Positions 35,495 to 44,622 of a stretch of DNA of 64,000 bases are shown here, piece after piece; positions within the stretch are counted from its first letter, which is position 1; each line of letters opens with the position of its first letter. A program made the translations under genes and the position numbers. The notes beneath the pieces were generated by a model. It saw nothing but the letters and a program-made list of their open reading frames with translations, was not told where the DNA came from and ran no database searches. The DNA lies in IMG/VR virus record IMGVR_UViG_3300037010_000424, positions 1-64,000 of that record, one strand, 5' to 3'. The stretch comes from a virus.

Positions 35495-35962
35495 ATGTTA
35501 TCTACTGAAGAGAAAGCAAAACTGCTAGATGCATTATCGACACTAGTTAATGCAATTGGGCAAGTTTCTATTATTCGAATTGATATAAATTTAGGTAAGG
35601 TGCAGTTGTCTTCTGTTGGGAGTTTTAATCGACTATGTAATGCACTTCACGATTTAGTTGATAACGGGTATGTTTTTACACAGCTCAGTGCATACACGTT
35701 TGAACTTACACAGTTGTCAATCAAATCACCCCACTCCGACTTAACTGTGTTCGATCTAAATATCCCTATGGTCACCAAAAAAGCATTAATAACAACATTT
35801 GGAACGATTTATAAAGGGCGATATAGGGTGAATATGTCTGTACAAGACCTGATTAAATTAACACCGTTGCAAATCAGTTCGGCGCACAATGTCGGAAAGG
35901 TTGGCATTTACAAAATAATCAGAGCTTTAAATGATTACGGCCTAACACTAGCGGAGTATTAA
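35495..35962 (+). CDS. Protein with RNA polymerase alpha-CTD-like C-terminal domain
   Basis: 155 residues. Residues 115-155 read 'SVQDLIKLTPLQISSAHNVG' and continue 'KVGIYKIIRALNDYGLTLAEY'. This follows the alpha-CTD pattern: a helix ending in L-x-x-T, then N-x-G-K-x-x-x-x-x-I-x-x-A-L-x-x-Y-G-L-x-L, the helix-hairpin-helix that contacts DNA and activators. A less clear repeat ('SVGSFNRLCNALHDLV') lies around residues 40-54. The early-type location suggests interference with, or recruitment by, host transcription, but this is inference. Confidence 0.65.
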   Translation: MLSTEEKAKLLDALSTLVNAIGQVSIIRIDINLGKVQLSSVGSFNRLCNALHDLVDNGYVFTQLSAYTFELTQLSIKSPHSDLTVFDLNIPMVTKKALITTFGTIYKGRYRVNMSVQDLIKLTPLQISSAHNVGKVGIYKIIRALNDYGLTLAEY

Positions 35963-35990
35963 ACCAGATGTATACATTTTGGAGAACACC

Positions 35991-36038
35991 GTGAATAAAG
36001 AACAATTGATGTTAGCAGCACTCATTAGAGTACAGTGA
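35991..36038 (+). CDS. Short ORF of 15 residues, possible first part of a frameshifted gene
   Basis: GTG at 35991 has an excellent ribosome site (TTGGAG, 8 bases) but the frame stops after 'MNKEQLMLAALIRVQ'. The next ORF (36043) has a poor ribosome site. Skipping the T of TGA joins the two as RVQ-ETVTYQLL. Confidence 0.4.
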   Translation: MNKEQLMLAALIRVQ

Positions 36039-36042
36039 AACG

Positions 36043-36312
36043 GTGACCTACCAATTGCTTCCACAACCCCAGCTAGGTGAATCAATTGTGACAAGCACCC
36101 AATTAGTGGAATTGGAGAAACTATTACAGCGTGATGACTGGCATTATGGATATACCGATTCTCGTCTAGTCGGCCACATTGACCCCAGTGTATATGCGGC
36201 TATTAAAACGTTAGCCAAAGAAATCGGTGAGAGTGGTATCTCACTATGGCAAACTTATCACGACAAAGTGTATTGTTCACCACATTTCACTAAATCAAAA
36301 GTGGGATCGTAA
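36043..36312 (+). CDS. Uncharacterised small early protein
   Basis: 89 residues from the GTG at 36043, with no good ribosome site of its own. It contains 'HIDPSVYAAIKTLAKEIGESGISLW', read as two helices and possibly similar to the alpha-CTD-like neighbour. It may be translated by +1 frameshifting from 35991. It is followed by a strong terminator. Confidence 0.5.
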   Translation: MTYQLLPQPQLGESIVTSTQLVELEKLLQRDDWHYGYTDSRLVGHIDPSVYAAIKTLAKEIGESGISLWQTYHDKVYCSPHFTKSKVGS

Positions 36313-36320
36313 CAGTTACA

Positions 36321-36352
36321 GTGTACGAGATGGGAATTCCCGTCTCGTACAC
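36321..36352. terminator. Strong bidirectional terminator
   Basis: GTGTACGAGATGGGAA and its complement with a single G-T wobble, followed by a 12-base T run. It separates the plus-strand early unit from a converging minus-strand unit. Confidence 0.85.
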
Positions 36353-36370
36353 ATCTGTTTTTTTTTTTAA

Positions 36371-36700
36371 TTAATCAAGTTTAAACCAGTAGTCCAAATA
36401 ACTTTTATCTCCGTAGGTTGTAATGTGACTGAACTTAGGGTGGTTTACCATTGGCGATAAGTGATTCTTCTGACGGTATATACCGTCCCTAGTCTCCACT
36501 ACAATAAATCTTCCAGATATTACTTTTTCACCAAATGATACATAATCGCTATTAACTCGAGGATCGTAATCCTTTACACACACACAACGAAACCTACCTA
36601 GGTCGTCTTCTTTTAATTGTAGTTTACATAGCAGTTCTCTAGCCTCATCATCATACTCATAAAACTCAGTTTCGCCATTTGGAACAAGTTGATATTTCAT
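36371..36700 (-). CDS. Uncharacterised protein downstream of the helicase
   Basis: 109 residues, with GGGTG upstream. It has a beta-rich, compact look ('GRFRCVCVKDYDP', 'SGRFIVVETRDGIY'). It is transcribed in one unit with the DnaB-like helicase, 12 bases behind it, so a replication-associated role is possible. No family was recognised. Confidence 0.55.
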   Translation of the reverse strand: MKYQLVPNGETEFYEYDDEARELLCKLQLKEDDLGRFRCVCVKDYDPRVNSDYVSFGEKVISGRFIVVETRDGIYRQKNHLSPMVNHPKFSHITTYGDKSYLDYWFKLD

Positions 36701-36712
36701 AACACACCCATT

Positions 36713-38230
36713 TTAATCATCAAATAAATTTGCAGATGACATAGAGTTTGAATTAGGTAGTCTAAACAACGCTCTAGAAACTTCACCCACATCTGGTTTA
36801 ATACCACCCAATTCGAACTTGTAATAAAAATCTCTACGGTTCATAGGGATAAAGTCCCCCTCTCTTCGTTTGCCTCTTGAGACACACCAGTACGAACTAC
36901 CGTCAATGTGCTTACATACATTTGAAAGAATCTCCATATCAAGCTCACTGTAGATACTTTTAGAGTTTTCGTACCAACTACCCTCTGCGAATAACTTTGT
37001 GCAATTACTGGGGTTTTCTTTTGCTATAGCTCTAGCTTGAGAGTCTAACTGCGCACCAGTGGCTAAAGCAATACCTTTAGGGTAGCAGTATGCACGCATA
37101 ATGTCATATGTCAATGCTAATTTTATATCGTCTCTTGGAGCTGGTGTATGTTTAGCTATTTTTGTGGCGTAATCAAAGTTACACATGTGAATTTCATATC
37201 CGTCTGCAATAATCTTATCTAGTAAACTGATAAGGTTAAATACGCTAAATACGTTAGGGTTACATTTGATAAGAAAGACTTTGTAACCAGTGTCATCAAA
37301 ATACTCCCTTATGTATTCACTTGCTTCATCTTTTACAATTTTACCTAACGGCGTGTAGTTTCCAGTCTCTCTCCAATGTGCACGTTGGTATAAAACAGGT
37401 ACATCTTGTTCAGTGGTGGTTTCAACACTGACTCGAACAATGGCTGGAATTTTGGTTGGGTCAAATAACCAAGGTTTAGTAAATTTAGGGACATTTAAAG
37501 TTAAGTCTAATAGGTGTCCAGTCTTATATCCAAATGACACAGCCCCGATGTTATACGTCCAACCTCTAATTAACCCCCCGCCAATAGCATCGTTTAAACC
37601 TTGGTATCCAGTGTTTAACATACCCTTTTCATCGTTCATGGTAATACCACGATCTAATGCTTTAGCGATGTCTGCAATGTTACCAAAGTCAACAATAGTT
37701 TCAACTCCTGGAATTTCTTCTTGACTCATCCCAGTATTAAGGTCTGATAACTCTGCAATAACTTCATTTAGGAAAGGCTGCATTTCTAAGAATTCACCAC
37801 TAAAACTAATTTTAGCGTTCGCCTTCTGTAATGCTTTTCTTGCATTATCTTTTTTAGTAATGAATCGTAGCTCATTGATGATAGATGAAATACGCCCATC
37901 TAACTTGTCTGGATTAACCTCTACGCGAAGTACCTTTTCAATAACAGCCATGTATTCTGGATTATCTCTACAGTTAATTCGCATTCTACCGATGACATCT
38001 TCTACATCGTGTTTAGTGTCAATAGTGTAGAGCATCCATTCAGCTGAGTCCCTAAGGTTTTCTATAATGTTTTCATCACTACCAACCCCCATTGTAAACT
38101 TAGGGTCAATTTTAATCTTATCTAATATCCGTTTTACCTCATCTTTAATGTGATGTGAACCTCCCTCTTTATAACCACATAAGAACAAAAGGGTAATGAC
38201 TTTAATTAATCTTAAAACTTCGTTATCCAT
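36713..38230 (-). CDS. DnaB-like replicative helicase
   Basis: 505 residues. The N-terminal half is helical. 'TGYQGLNDAIGGGLIRGWTY' followed by 'GAVSFGYKTG' is the DnaB/RecA-type entrance with a P-loop of the YKT type instead of GKT; I recall such variants in other large phages. 'AIVRVSVETT' fits the Walker B/H1a region, and later helices fit the RecA core. It would load at replication forks as a hexamer and unwind DNA 5' to 3'. GAGG precedes the ATG. Confidence 0.65.
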   Translation of the reverse strand: MDNEVLRLIKVITLLFLCGYKEGGSHHIKDEVKRILDKIKIDPKFTMGVGSDENIIENLRDSAEWMLYTIDTKHDVEDVIGRMRINCRDNPEYMAVIEKVLRVEVNPDKLDGRISSIINELRFITKKDNARKALQKANAKISFSGEFLEMQPFLNEVIAELSDLNTGMSQEEIPGVETIVDFGNIADIAKALDRGITMNDEKGMLNTGYQGLNDAIGGGLIRGWTYNIGAVSFGYKTGHLLDLTLNVPKFTKPWLFDPTKIPAIVRVSVETTTEQDVPVLYQRAHWRETGNYTPLGKIVKDEASEYIREYFDDTGYKVFLIKCNPNVFSVFNLISLLDKIIADGYEIHMCNFDYATKIAKHTPAPRDDIKLALTYDIMRAYCYPKGIALATGAQLDSQARAIAKENPSNCTKLFAEGSWYENSKSIYSELDMEILSNVCKHIDGSSYWCVSRGKRREGDFIPMNRRDFYYKFELGGIKPDVGEVSRALFRLPNSNSMSSANLFDD

Positions 38231-38317
38231 AATACCGAACTACCTCTATATTTTTTGTTTGTTATATTTATGTAACAACCGCTAACCTATCTAACACGAC
38301 ACTAGGAGCTATAGGAT

Positions 38318-38791
38318 GTGAAAAAACTATTATATTTAAACGGCACACAACTCGCATTGCTTTCACAGCAGGGTGTTAACCTTAATACTCTAACAGTTGA
38401 TAAATTAAAAGACATTCTCGTAGATAGTGATTTTATTAGTATCTGCGAGGCGACTGCCACGATGTGTTCAAAATTCAGTTTTATTAATAGACTTGGACTA
38501 GAACTAGACCTAGATTGGTTACAGAGTATCTGCTCCAGCTTTTATCAAAAAAATACAGAACCAGATATACATGGTTTAACCACACCACCAGCAGGAACTA
38601 TCTTTGGTGCCAATTGTACAACCGACAACGTTCTGTTACTGTACCCTATGGAATCCGAATATATTAATGAGTATGATATGTGCAAGCATTCGCGATTAAA
38701 CGTCTTGTCTGCTTTAACGAAAATCATGATTTTTAAAGAACTTAAACAGTTAAACATATTTAAGTCTGCATTTATAGCAGAAGGAAAATAA
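38318..38791 (+). CDS. Small protein preceding the capsid gene
   Basis: 157 residues starting at GTG with AGGAG upstream. It is helical, Leu/Ser/Thr-rich, with a Pro/Gly turn in the middle ('GLTTPPAGTIFGANC'). It lies two bases before the major capsid gene and is surely co-transcribed with it; an assembly or scaffold-like role is possible but unproven. Confidence 0.55.
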   Translation: MKKLLYLNGTQLALLSQQGVNLNTLTVDKLKDILVDSDFISICEATATMCSKFSFINRLGLELDLDWLQSICSSFYQKNTEPDIHGLTTPPAGTIFGANCTTDNVLLLYPMESEYINEYDMCKHSRLNVLSALTKIMIFKELKQLNIFKSAFIAEGK

Positions 38792-38793
38792 CA

Positions 38794-41088
38794 ATGGCCT
38801 ACTTCGGACAGAAAACAGTAGATAGCGCATCTGTATTAGCAAGATCCGCTATCAAAAATATCGTGTTAACTAACACCGCTCTACTTAACAAAGAAGATAT
38901 ACACGGGTTTTGCGGATTGGAAGCACTTACCGACAGACGAAAAATGCCGGAGTTCCTTGGCAAAGTGAACGAGATGGTCGATGTGTTAAAACGCGATAAA
39001 GACGTCTCGGCATGGATTAGAAGTTTAGCCGTACCTGACCGTAACTCGGTGTACTTTGGTTCAAGCGCAGCCCAAGCTGTCGCAGGTATGGAATCGATTA
39101 GAGACAGTTGGCTCGATGACGCATTCCAAACATTAGCAGTTTCAGTAATGTCACAGATGGCACCACATGAAACAGTAAAACAATACAATGGTCTTTGTCC
39201 ACAAGCCGGCAACGAGCGCATTGCTCATAGCTTTCAAGGTTCACCATCATTGGCTAACTTGGACAACCCTGCTTGGGGCGAGAAATGGGGCTTAGAATCA
39301 TTTGACCCAATTCAACATTTAGATTTTATTGCATCTTCAGCAATGATTAATGCACAAACTTCTATTCCTGGTGGGTTTGAAGATGTTTGGTTTCCAGCCA
39401 TTTCATTACCACCCGGTCAAGCTGGTTATGATGTTCAGATCCAAGTTCCTAAAATTCTGATTACACGTTATCGCAACACTTCTTCTGGAGCACCGTTACT
39501 GTTGCAAAAAGTGAACTTGGTTGAAGCTTCGTATAACCCAGCAATTATGGCTTCGAACAGCATTGACATCGTCCCAATTGCCACCTCTGCCACGGAACCT
39601 TCACAGCTAACTCCGGAATCCAGAGTTCCAGCGTGGGACGTTGAGATCTTAGGTGAGAAAGTTAAAACTCGTCCAATCGTATTCAATGAAGAAGTTGGTT
39701 TAATCGAACTCGCTACCTTTAGAGGCATTGAGAACGGTGGTACAATGGATACAACCGACTCCCTATATACCAACATCGGTATCAAAACTATCTTCTTTGA
39801 ACTGACCGTAACAACTGGTAAAAACACAGCTACTCCAGTTGTTAAACGCGCCGTAATTAAAAACGATGTAACTAATGTCGTTGGTACACTACTGCAACAA
39901 AAGACGTTGGGTCGCCCACAAGGTTTACAAACCACCGCCGATGTACCGATGTACATTAGTAGCGATTTTATTCCTGTCTCAGGTGACACAAACGCTGACA
40001 TTATAAGCGCACTCCGTAACATTTTAGGTTTATCAGCGGGTGCGAAATTTACCGTACAAGGTTCCGTTCGTTTATCTTCTACTGCTGATTCTGAAATCGG
40101 TAGCATGAACGTTGACCAAGCGCAACCAAAAGTCGTTAGCGTATTCGGTCCGATTAAATCTGGACAAATCCCAGTAACGTATGACATTTCTGCATTAAAC
40201 ACAGCTTCCACTAGTGTAACCATCACTATGGATAGTTGGTATCCTTCAGCCAAACGTACTAACTCAAACTTACGTACCAACGGCACAATTATTGATGCAA
40301 GTAACGTTGTTAACTATCGTTTACCCATTAACGTGTTTCCACCATTTACTGCTCGTACAGCACTTAACACAACCGACCAAGTTACATTTGAAACATTAGC
40401 AAATGTTACCCAATTGTGGGTGTCTGGACAATGTGTTGAAAAACTGATACAAATGGAAGATTGGTTAACTGAAGTGTCTGGCACCCCAATGGGTGTTGGC
40501 GTAATGACTAATCAGTGCCCAATTATGGGTGGCGAATTTGTTATACCAACTATTCGTAATGATTTTGTCGATTTACAGGCGTTGGTGAAAAACTGGCAGT
40601 CTAAAGATACATTGGTTAATATTCGTTCTGCTATTCAAGGTAGCATTATGTATAACTCTTTGTCGTTGTACATGGACTCAGGTTATTCTTCTGCGATGCA
40701 AATGTTGTTATCTGATTTGGATGCGTATGAAACAATCGTCGTAACTGATCCTTTGATCGCACAATACTTTATGGAACCCGGTGACATCAGAACTTTCGGT
40801 GACAATCGCAAGTACATCATTACCAAATCTAACAACAAAGACATTCGTGGTAAAGTGTATTACTCGTTCCGTTTAGTTGGTTCAGGTGATTTAGTGCATC
40901 CGATGACATTTGGCTGTAGATTACAATCTCCAAACATCACGTATGAAGTGGTGCCAATGGCTCGTAACGGCGCAACATACCGCGAAATTCAATCTATGCC
41001 ACGTGTAGTACCTTACGCTAACTTACCAGTGTTAGGCGTTATGCACATTCGTGGTCTGGATACATTCGCTAGCTCACCTGCGCCATAG
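38794..41088 (+). CDS. Major capsid protein, phiKZ-like
   Basis: 764 residues, close to the phiKZ capsid protein (about 747). The N-terminal about 168 residues look like a propeptide ending at 'WGLESF' (E168), followed by 'SIPGGFEDVWFPAISLPPGQ' and long beta-rich domains typical of the HK97 fold with insertions. The family's prohead protease cuts after Glu near this position, so maturation there is expected. Codon use is the least AT-biased in the window, in keeping with very high expression. The call rests on recognition of the family, not on a search. Confidence 0.85.
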   Translation: MAYFGQKTVDSASVLARSAIKNIVLTNTALLNKEDIHGFCGLEALTDRRKMPEFLGKVNEMVDVLKRDKDVSAWIRSLAVPDRNSVYFGSSAAQAVAGMESIRDSWLDDAFQTLAVSVMSQMAPHETVKQYNGLCPQAGNERIAHSFQGSPSLANLDNPAWGEKWGLESFDPIQHLDFIASSAMINAQTSIPGGFEDVWFPAISLPPGQAGYDVQIQVPKILITRYRNTSSGAPLLLQKVNLVEASYNPAIMASNSIDIVPIATSATEPSQLTPESRVPAWDVEILGEKVKTRPIVFNEEVGLIELATFRGIENGGTMDTTDSLYTNIGIKTIFFELTVTTGKNTATPVVKRAVIKNDVTNVVGTLLQQKTLGRPQGLQTTADVPMYISSDFIPVSGDTNADIISALRNILGLSAGAKFTVQGSVRLSSTADSEIGSMNVDQAQPKVVSVFGPIKSGQIPVTYDISALNTASTSVTITMDSWYPSAKRTNSNLRTNGTIIDASNVVNYRLPINVFPPFTARTALNTTDQVTFETLANVTQLWVSGQCVEKLIQMEDWLTEVSGTPMGVGVMTNQCPIMGGEFVIPTIRNDFVDLQALVKNWQSKDTLVNIRSAIQGSIMYNSLSLYMDSGYSSAMQMLLSDLDAYETIVVTDPLIAQYFMEPGDIRTFGDNRKYIITKSNNKDIRGKVYYSFRLVGSGDLVHPMTFGCRLQSPNITYEVVPMARNGATYREIQSMPRVVPYANLPVLGVMHIRGLDTFASSPAP

Positions 41089-41115
41089 TTTTAACTGTTA
41101 GTAAGTAGATATATG

Positions 41116-41147
41116 CACCCACTCAGACAGTAGTGTCTGAGTGGGTG
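41116..41147 (+). terminator. Terminator after the capsid gene
   Basis: CACCCACTCAGACA-GTAG-TGTCTGAGTGGGTG, a perfect 14 bp stem followed by a T-rich tail. Confidence 0.8.
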
Positions 41148-41166
41148 TTATTCGTTTTTATCTTAA

Positions 41167-41179
41167 ACATATATTATCT
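41167..41179 (+). promoter_or_regulatory. Putative early promoter motif (ACATATATTATCT)
   Basis: Exact consensus copy 20 bases after the capsid terminator and 46 bases ahead of the ATG at 41226. Confidence 0.65.
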
Positions 41180-41225
41180 AAGTGAACTAATTACTAGTTT
41201 ACATTTAACTCAATAGGAGAAGCGT

Positions 41226-41792
41226 ATGAAATATGTATTTCAAAGATTTACAATGGCTATAGTGTTTACAATGGCGTCTTTTAGATTTTATAAAGATAGC
41301 ATTGTAAATGAACAACCGTCTGCACTATGTTTATACTGGGCGTTCATTGCAACAATTTATGTAAGAGAGTTGGATAAAATAAAACCCGCTAATAAAGTTT
41401 TTACTAAATCAATCTTGTCTAATGCAACACATGACGTTAATGTACATAGTGCAAAATTAGATACATTAACTGACGAACAGGTGTTGGTTTTGTGTAAAAT
41501 AATTAAGTACGAAATGGCACCCTTAATAAAAAGATACATACGTGGAAAAATTTCTATATTCAAACTATATAGAGTTTTTGATTACCATTTACTTGATACC
41601 GAAAGTGTTTACCACAATCGATTGTTGGACCTTGGGACTAGTGTGGATACGTTGAACTCCGTCCACGCATATTTATATTCGACAATGCGTTATATCGTGT
41701 TAAGTGGTTCTGTTGAATGGTTTCAGCGTATAACAACGCTGTATTCAGAAAACGTAATTAAATTTTCACAACCGTTTAATTTTATAGCTTAA
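41226..41792 (+). CDS. Uncharacterised early protein
   Basis: 188 residues with AGGAG upstream. The N-terminus is weakly hydrophobic ('FTMAIVFTMASF', 'LYWAFIATIYV'), so membrane association is possible; the rest is helical and basic. It is a single-gene unit between a promoter motif and a hairpin terminator, inserted between the capsid and RNA polymerase genes. Confidence 0.6.
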   Translation: MKYVFQRFTMAIVFTMASFRFYKDSIVNEQPSALCLYWAFIATIYVRELDKIKPANKVFTKSILSNATHDVNVHSAKLDTLTDEQVLVLCKIIKYEMAPLIKRYIRGKISIFKLYRVFDYHLLDTESVYHNRLLDLGTSVDTLNSVHAYLYSTMRYIVLSGSVEWFQRITTLYSENVIKFSQPFNFIA

Positions 41793-41827
41793 TACACCCA
41801 CCAGACTATTTCTGTCTGGTGGGTGTA
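41793..41827 (+). terminator. Hairpin terminator
   Basis: TACACCCACCAGAC-TATTTCT-GTCTGGTGGGTGTA overlapping the end of the preceding gene, followed by six Ts. Confidence 0.8.
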
Positions 41828-41850
41828 TTGTTTTTTCAGTAATTTAACAG

Positions 41851-41863
41851 ACATATATTATCT
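41851..41863 (+). promoter_or_regulatory. Putative early promoter motif (ACATATATTATCT)
   Basis: Exact consensus copy 23 bases after the terminator and 31 bases ahead of the ATG at 41895. Confidence 0.65.
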
Positions 41864-41894
41864 AAATGACACTAGTTAGACATTGGATATTAAA

Positions 41895-42965
41895 ATGGAA
41901 GTTGTAAAAAGTGTACTCTCAGAAAAGAAACTAATACTTAATAACGCTAGAGGATGTTCAGTAAGTTCTACATATGTTAACTTTTCAAGTTACTATTTAG
42001 CAGTGTGTTTCAGAGATGGAACTTACACTATTTTGTCACCTAATGCAAACGGGGTAAGTGCAGATTTATTAGTTATCGAGCATAACAAAACGAATCACGT
42101 AGATGGTATCTTAACGATAGATGGGGATGAAGACCCTATCTTAAACCACATACGTGACGGTCTATCAAAATCTAACGGGAAATATGTTACATGGGAAGAA
42201 AGAGTTAATATAGATTGTATTATAAAAGCACGTGGTGGTGTGTACATTTCAAACTTAGACGTCTATGTTGGGATAGCTACCCAAATGGAAAGTATACACT
42301 TCCACCCTTATAGTTATCAACACGCTTTAAATTCCATGTTAAATCATGGAGAGGACTTTGATACCGCATCACAGATAAGCATTCGATTGCAAATAATCGA
42401 CAACCAAAAACCAGGTGTAGATTACTACACTATATTAAATAGCAACATCGTTCATTTAAAGAGCGAAAGGAGTCTTATAAAGGGTAATGGATTTTATATA
42501 AGTGGAATGCCGGAATTGCAATCGGCGCAGGCAAACAAACTACGATGTGTACAAATCGTTAGTTTAGAAAAAGCTCTGTCTAAAGAATCGTTGTTTACAC
42601 TGTTTACGACCCTAGCTGAAGCTACAGTGGCTGTAAATGAAAACATAACCCGTACATCTCAAAACAAGTTAGATACCACACAACATGAAAAGGTTATACT
42701 TGAAATAAAAAGAGAGGTAGAAATATTGCAGCAAGAGAACCAATTGTTAAACACTAAACGGGTCCAGAAAGAAACTGAACTTAAAGACTACAAGGTTGAG
42801 CAGGAGAAATTACAACAAGATATAAAATTTAACTATGATCTACGGTTACAACAACTGAAGGAGGAAGCTACAGTTAAAAGTAGTGAAGCAAAATCAACGA
42901 TGGAGTATTATAAACTAGCAGGGGCTATATTGGGGTTCGGGTTAATAGTGGCGAAGCTTATATAA
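41895..42965 (+). CDS. Tail-anchored coiled-coil protein
   Basis: 356 residues from the ATG at 41895; a TTG at 41883 is in frame. An N-terminal globular domain is followed by a coiled coil over about residues 255-335 ('EVEILQQENQLLNTKRVQKE'). A single hydrophobic helix forms the C-terminus ('LAGAILGFGLIVAKLI'). This tail-anchor layout would hold the protein at the inner membrane facing the cytoplasm. The role is unknown. Confidence 0.65.
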   Translation: MEVVKSVLSEKKLILNNARGCSVSSTYVNFSSYYLAVCFRDGTYTILSPNANGVSADLLVIEHNKTNHVDGILTIDGDEDPILNHIRDGLSKSNGKYVTWEERVNIDCIIKARGGVYISNLDVYVGIATQMESIHFHPYSYQHALNSMLNHGEDFDTASQISIRLQIIDNQKPGVDYYTILNSNIVHLKSERSLIKGNGFYISGMPELQSAQANKLRCVQIVSLEKALSKESLFTLFTTLAEATVAVNENITRTSQNKLDTTQHEKVILEIKREVEILQQENQLLNTKRVQKETELKDYKVEQEKLQQDIKFNYDLRLQQLKEEATVKSSEAKSTMEYYKLAGAILGFGLIVAKLI

Positions 42966-43023
42966 ATTTTAAAGGACGTTAACCATGATGTGTTTGTCTA
43001 AATTACATTTATAGAGGGGCTAT

Positions 43024-44622
43024 ATGGATTCGAAGATGTTAAAGTATTGTAATGAAAGAGTTGCACAGTTAAATACGGATATTATTACCTGTGTGGCTAC
43101 TACTCAGTTAAACAAAGTGGAGGTGTATGTTGACTGGGTGTGGAAGTGTGCAGCCAAGGGTTTTCCTGAGGGGTTAAAGTATAAGGGTGGTAGACGGTGC
43201 ACTCCGCGTGAAACGTTTGCTGAGTTAACTAAAACCGGTACACCTAGCCGTATTTACGATATGGCTAGATCTGATGTATACTTGATGCGGTATGACTTCG
43301 AATACAAGGGTGTAAAACTAAAACCTAAACATATATTTTTACCCTTTATAAACGAAGGTGGACTAATGTTTATCCGTGACACGCAGTATAGCGTGACACC
43401 AGTTATCAGTGGGAGAGTATTTAACATAGAACAAAGTAACATTTACTTGCCGTCCACCCGATTACGTATGGGGTTTTGGCAAATAAACATTTCATGTTTA
43501 GTAAATGACATGGAAATTAACCCATACGCAGTAGGCAGTTATCTCTTTTCAATTTATCCGGAAACAGATAGATCCCCATTAAAACCACTATTAATACACT
43601 ATTTGTTAGCTAAGTATGGGTTGGCTAAAGTTTTAAAGTTTTACAAACTGAATGCAAAAGTCGGTGGACCAGAATTAGATGAACTGGATAAATCAAAATG
43701 GTTCGTCTTCAAAAGTAAATTAATACATACTGCTGCGTTATATGAGGGTAGGGCACCAGAAACAAGAATTGCTGTGTCTTGTGAAACGTATTACACGTTG
43801 GCAAGTAACATTGTCGCTAGCATATTTTACATAATGGACAACGCTGCTGAGGCAACAGCAGAGTTAGATGAGTTAAACAACCCTAATCTATGGCTTCGGT
43901 TATTAGACTTTTTCATATACAAGGAGCAGTGCGGCGAAACAAAACTGAAAGAACGAATGACAAAACATTTGGAGTCAATGGAATCTACCATTGACTCCAT
44001 TACAATTGATACGTTTAGACGAGCCGGAGTGGACTCTAACACAATCTTTGAACTGTTCCGACACCTTACCCTTAACTTTCAAGATATGTGCGTACATTAC
44101 GACTATGGAACGATGTATGACTTGCAGTTGTGTACAGTGGAACCAGTGACATTTGGTGTAAGAAAAGACATTTTTAACACGATGTACATCTTACAGAAAA
44201 CGCCGGATATATATCTAGAAGAGGCTAAGATAACTAGTATAATTTCTAAAAATATAAAACGTGACAGGATTTTAGATTGGAAAGGACATGGGGAACTGGA
44301 ACCAGTAAGCGTGGCATCGTCTTGCATGGTATTTGGTCCATCGGCTGATTTAATCACACACAGAAAAGCAACAGGGGTCTCTGGTGATGGAATGGTAGAC
44401 TTGAATGATAGAGGTCTATTAATGCACCAGAGTTTATTAGAAATCGCATCAGTGCACGCGTGTACAGGTAAGGATTTTACGGGGAGATCTATAGCCAACC
44501 CGTATCAGAAGTTTTCAAATGGCTATGTTACACAACCGTCACCAGATACTAAAGGTCAATTAGATAGACTTGGTGCACAATTAAAACGAGGAAAACATTT
44601 CAATGAGGTTAATATATGCTAG
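43024..44622 (+). CDS. Phage RNA polymerase beta N-terminal subunit (phiKZ gp123-like)
   Basis: 532 residues. 'HIFLPFINEGGLMFIRDTQY' followed by 'SVTPVISGR' matches the beta segment where 'G-x-F-I-x-x-G-x-E-R-V' leads into the first lobe. 'ITHRKATGVSGDGMVDLNDR' and the following 'VHACTGKDFTGRSIANP' match the fork/rifampicin-pocket order of beta (THKRRLSALGPGG ... VH-x-S-x-YG-R). In phiKZ the non-virion polymerase beta N-terminal piece, gp123, lies just downstream of the capsid gene gp120, as here. The catalytic C-terminal beta piece must be elsewhere. Confidence rests on motif order and position. Confidence 0.7.
   Translation: MDSKMLKYCNERVAQLNTDIITCVATTQLNKVEVYVDWVWKCAAKGFPEGLKYKGGRRCTPRETFAELTKTGTPSRIYDMARSDVYLMRYDFEYKGVKLKPKHIFLPFINEGGLMFIRDTQYSVTPVISGRVFNIEQSNIYLPSTRLRMGFWQINISCLVNDMEINPYAVGSYLFSIYPETDRSPLKPLLIHYLLAKYGLAKVLKFYKLNAKVGGPELDELDKSKWFVFKSKLIHTAALYEGRAPETRIAVSCETYYTLASNIVASIFYIMDNAAEATAELDELNNPNLWLRLLDFFIYKEQCGETKLKERMTKHLESMESTIDSITIDTFRRAGVDSNTIFELFRHLTLNFQDMCVHYDYGTMYDLQLCTVEPVTFGVRKDIFNTMYILQKTPDIYLEEAKITSIISKNIKRDRILDWKGHGELEPVSVASSCMVFGPSADLITHRKATGVSGDGMVDLNDRGLLMHQSLLEIASVHACTGKDFTGRSIANPYQKFSNGYVTQPSPDTKGQLDRLGAQLKRGKHFNEVNIC

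Noticed and set aside
39468-40286. 272-residue minus-strand ORF inside the capsid gene
   Set aside because: Antisense to a well-supported capsid frame, with no ribosome site or operon context.
42985-43014. Nine-codon ORF with AAAGGA upstream of the RNA polymerase beta gene
   Set aside because: Too short to judge and it has no structural context such as an overlapping hairpin.
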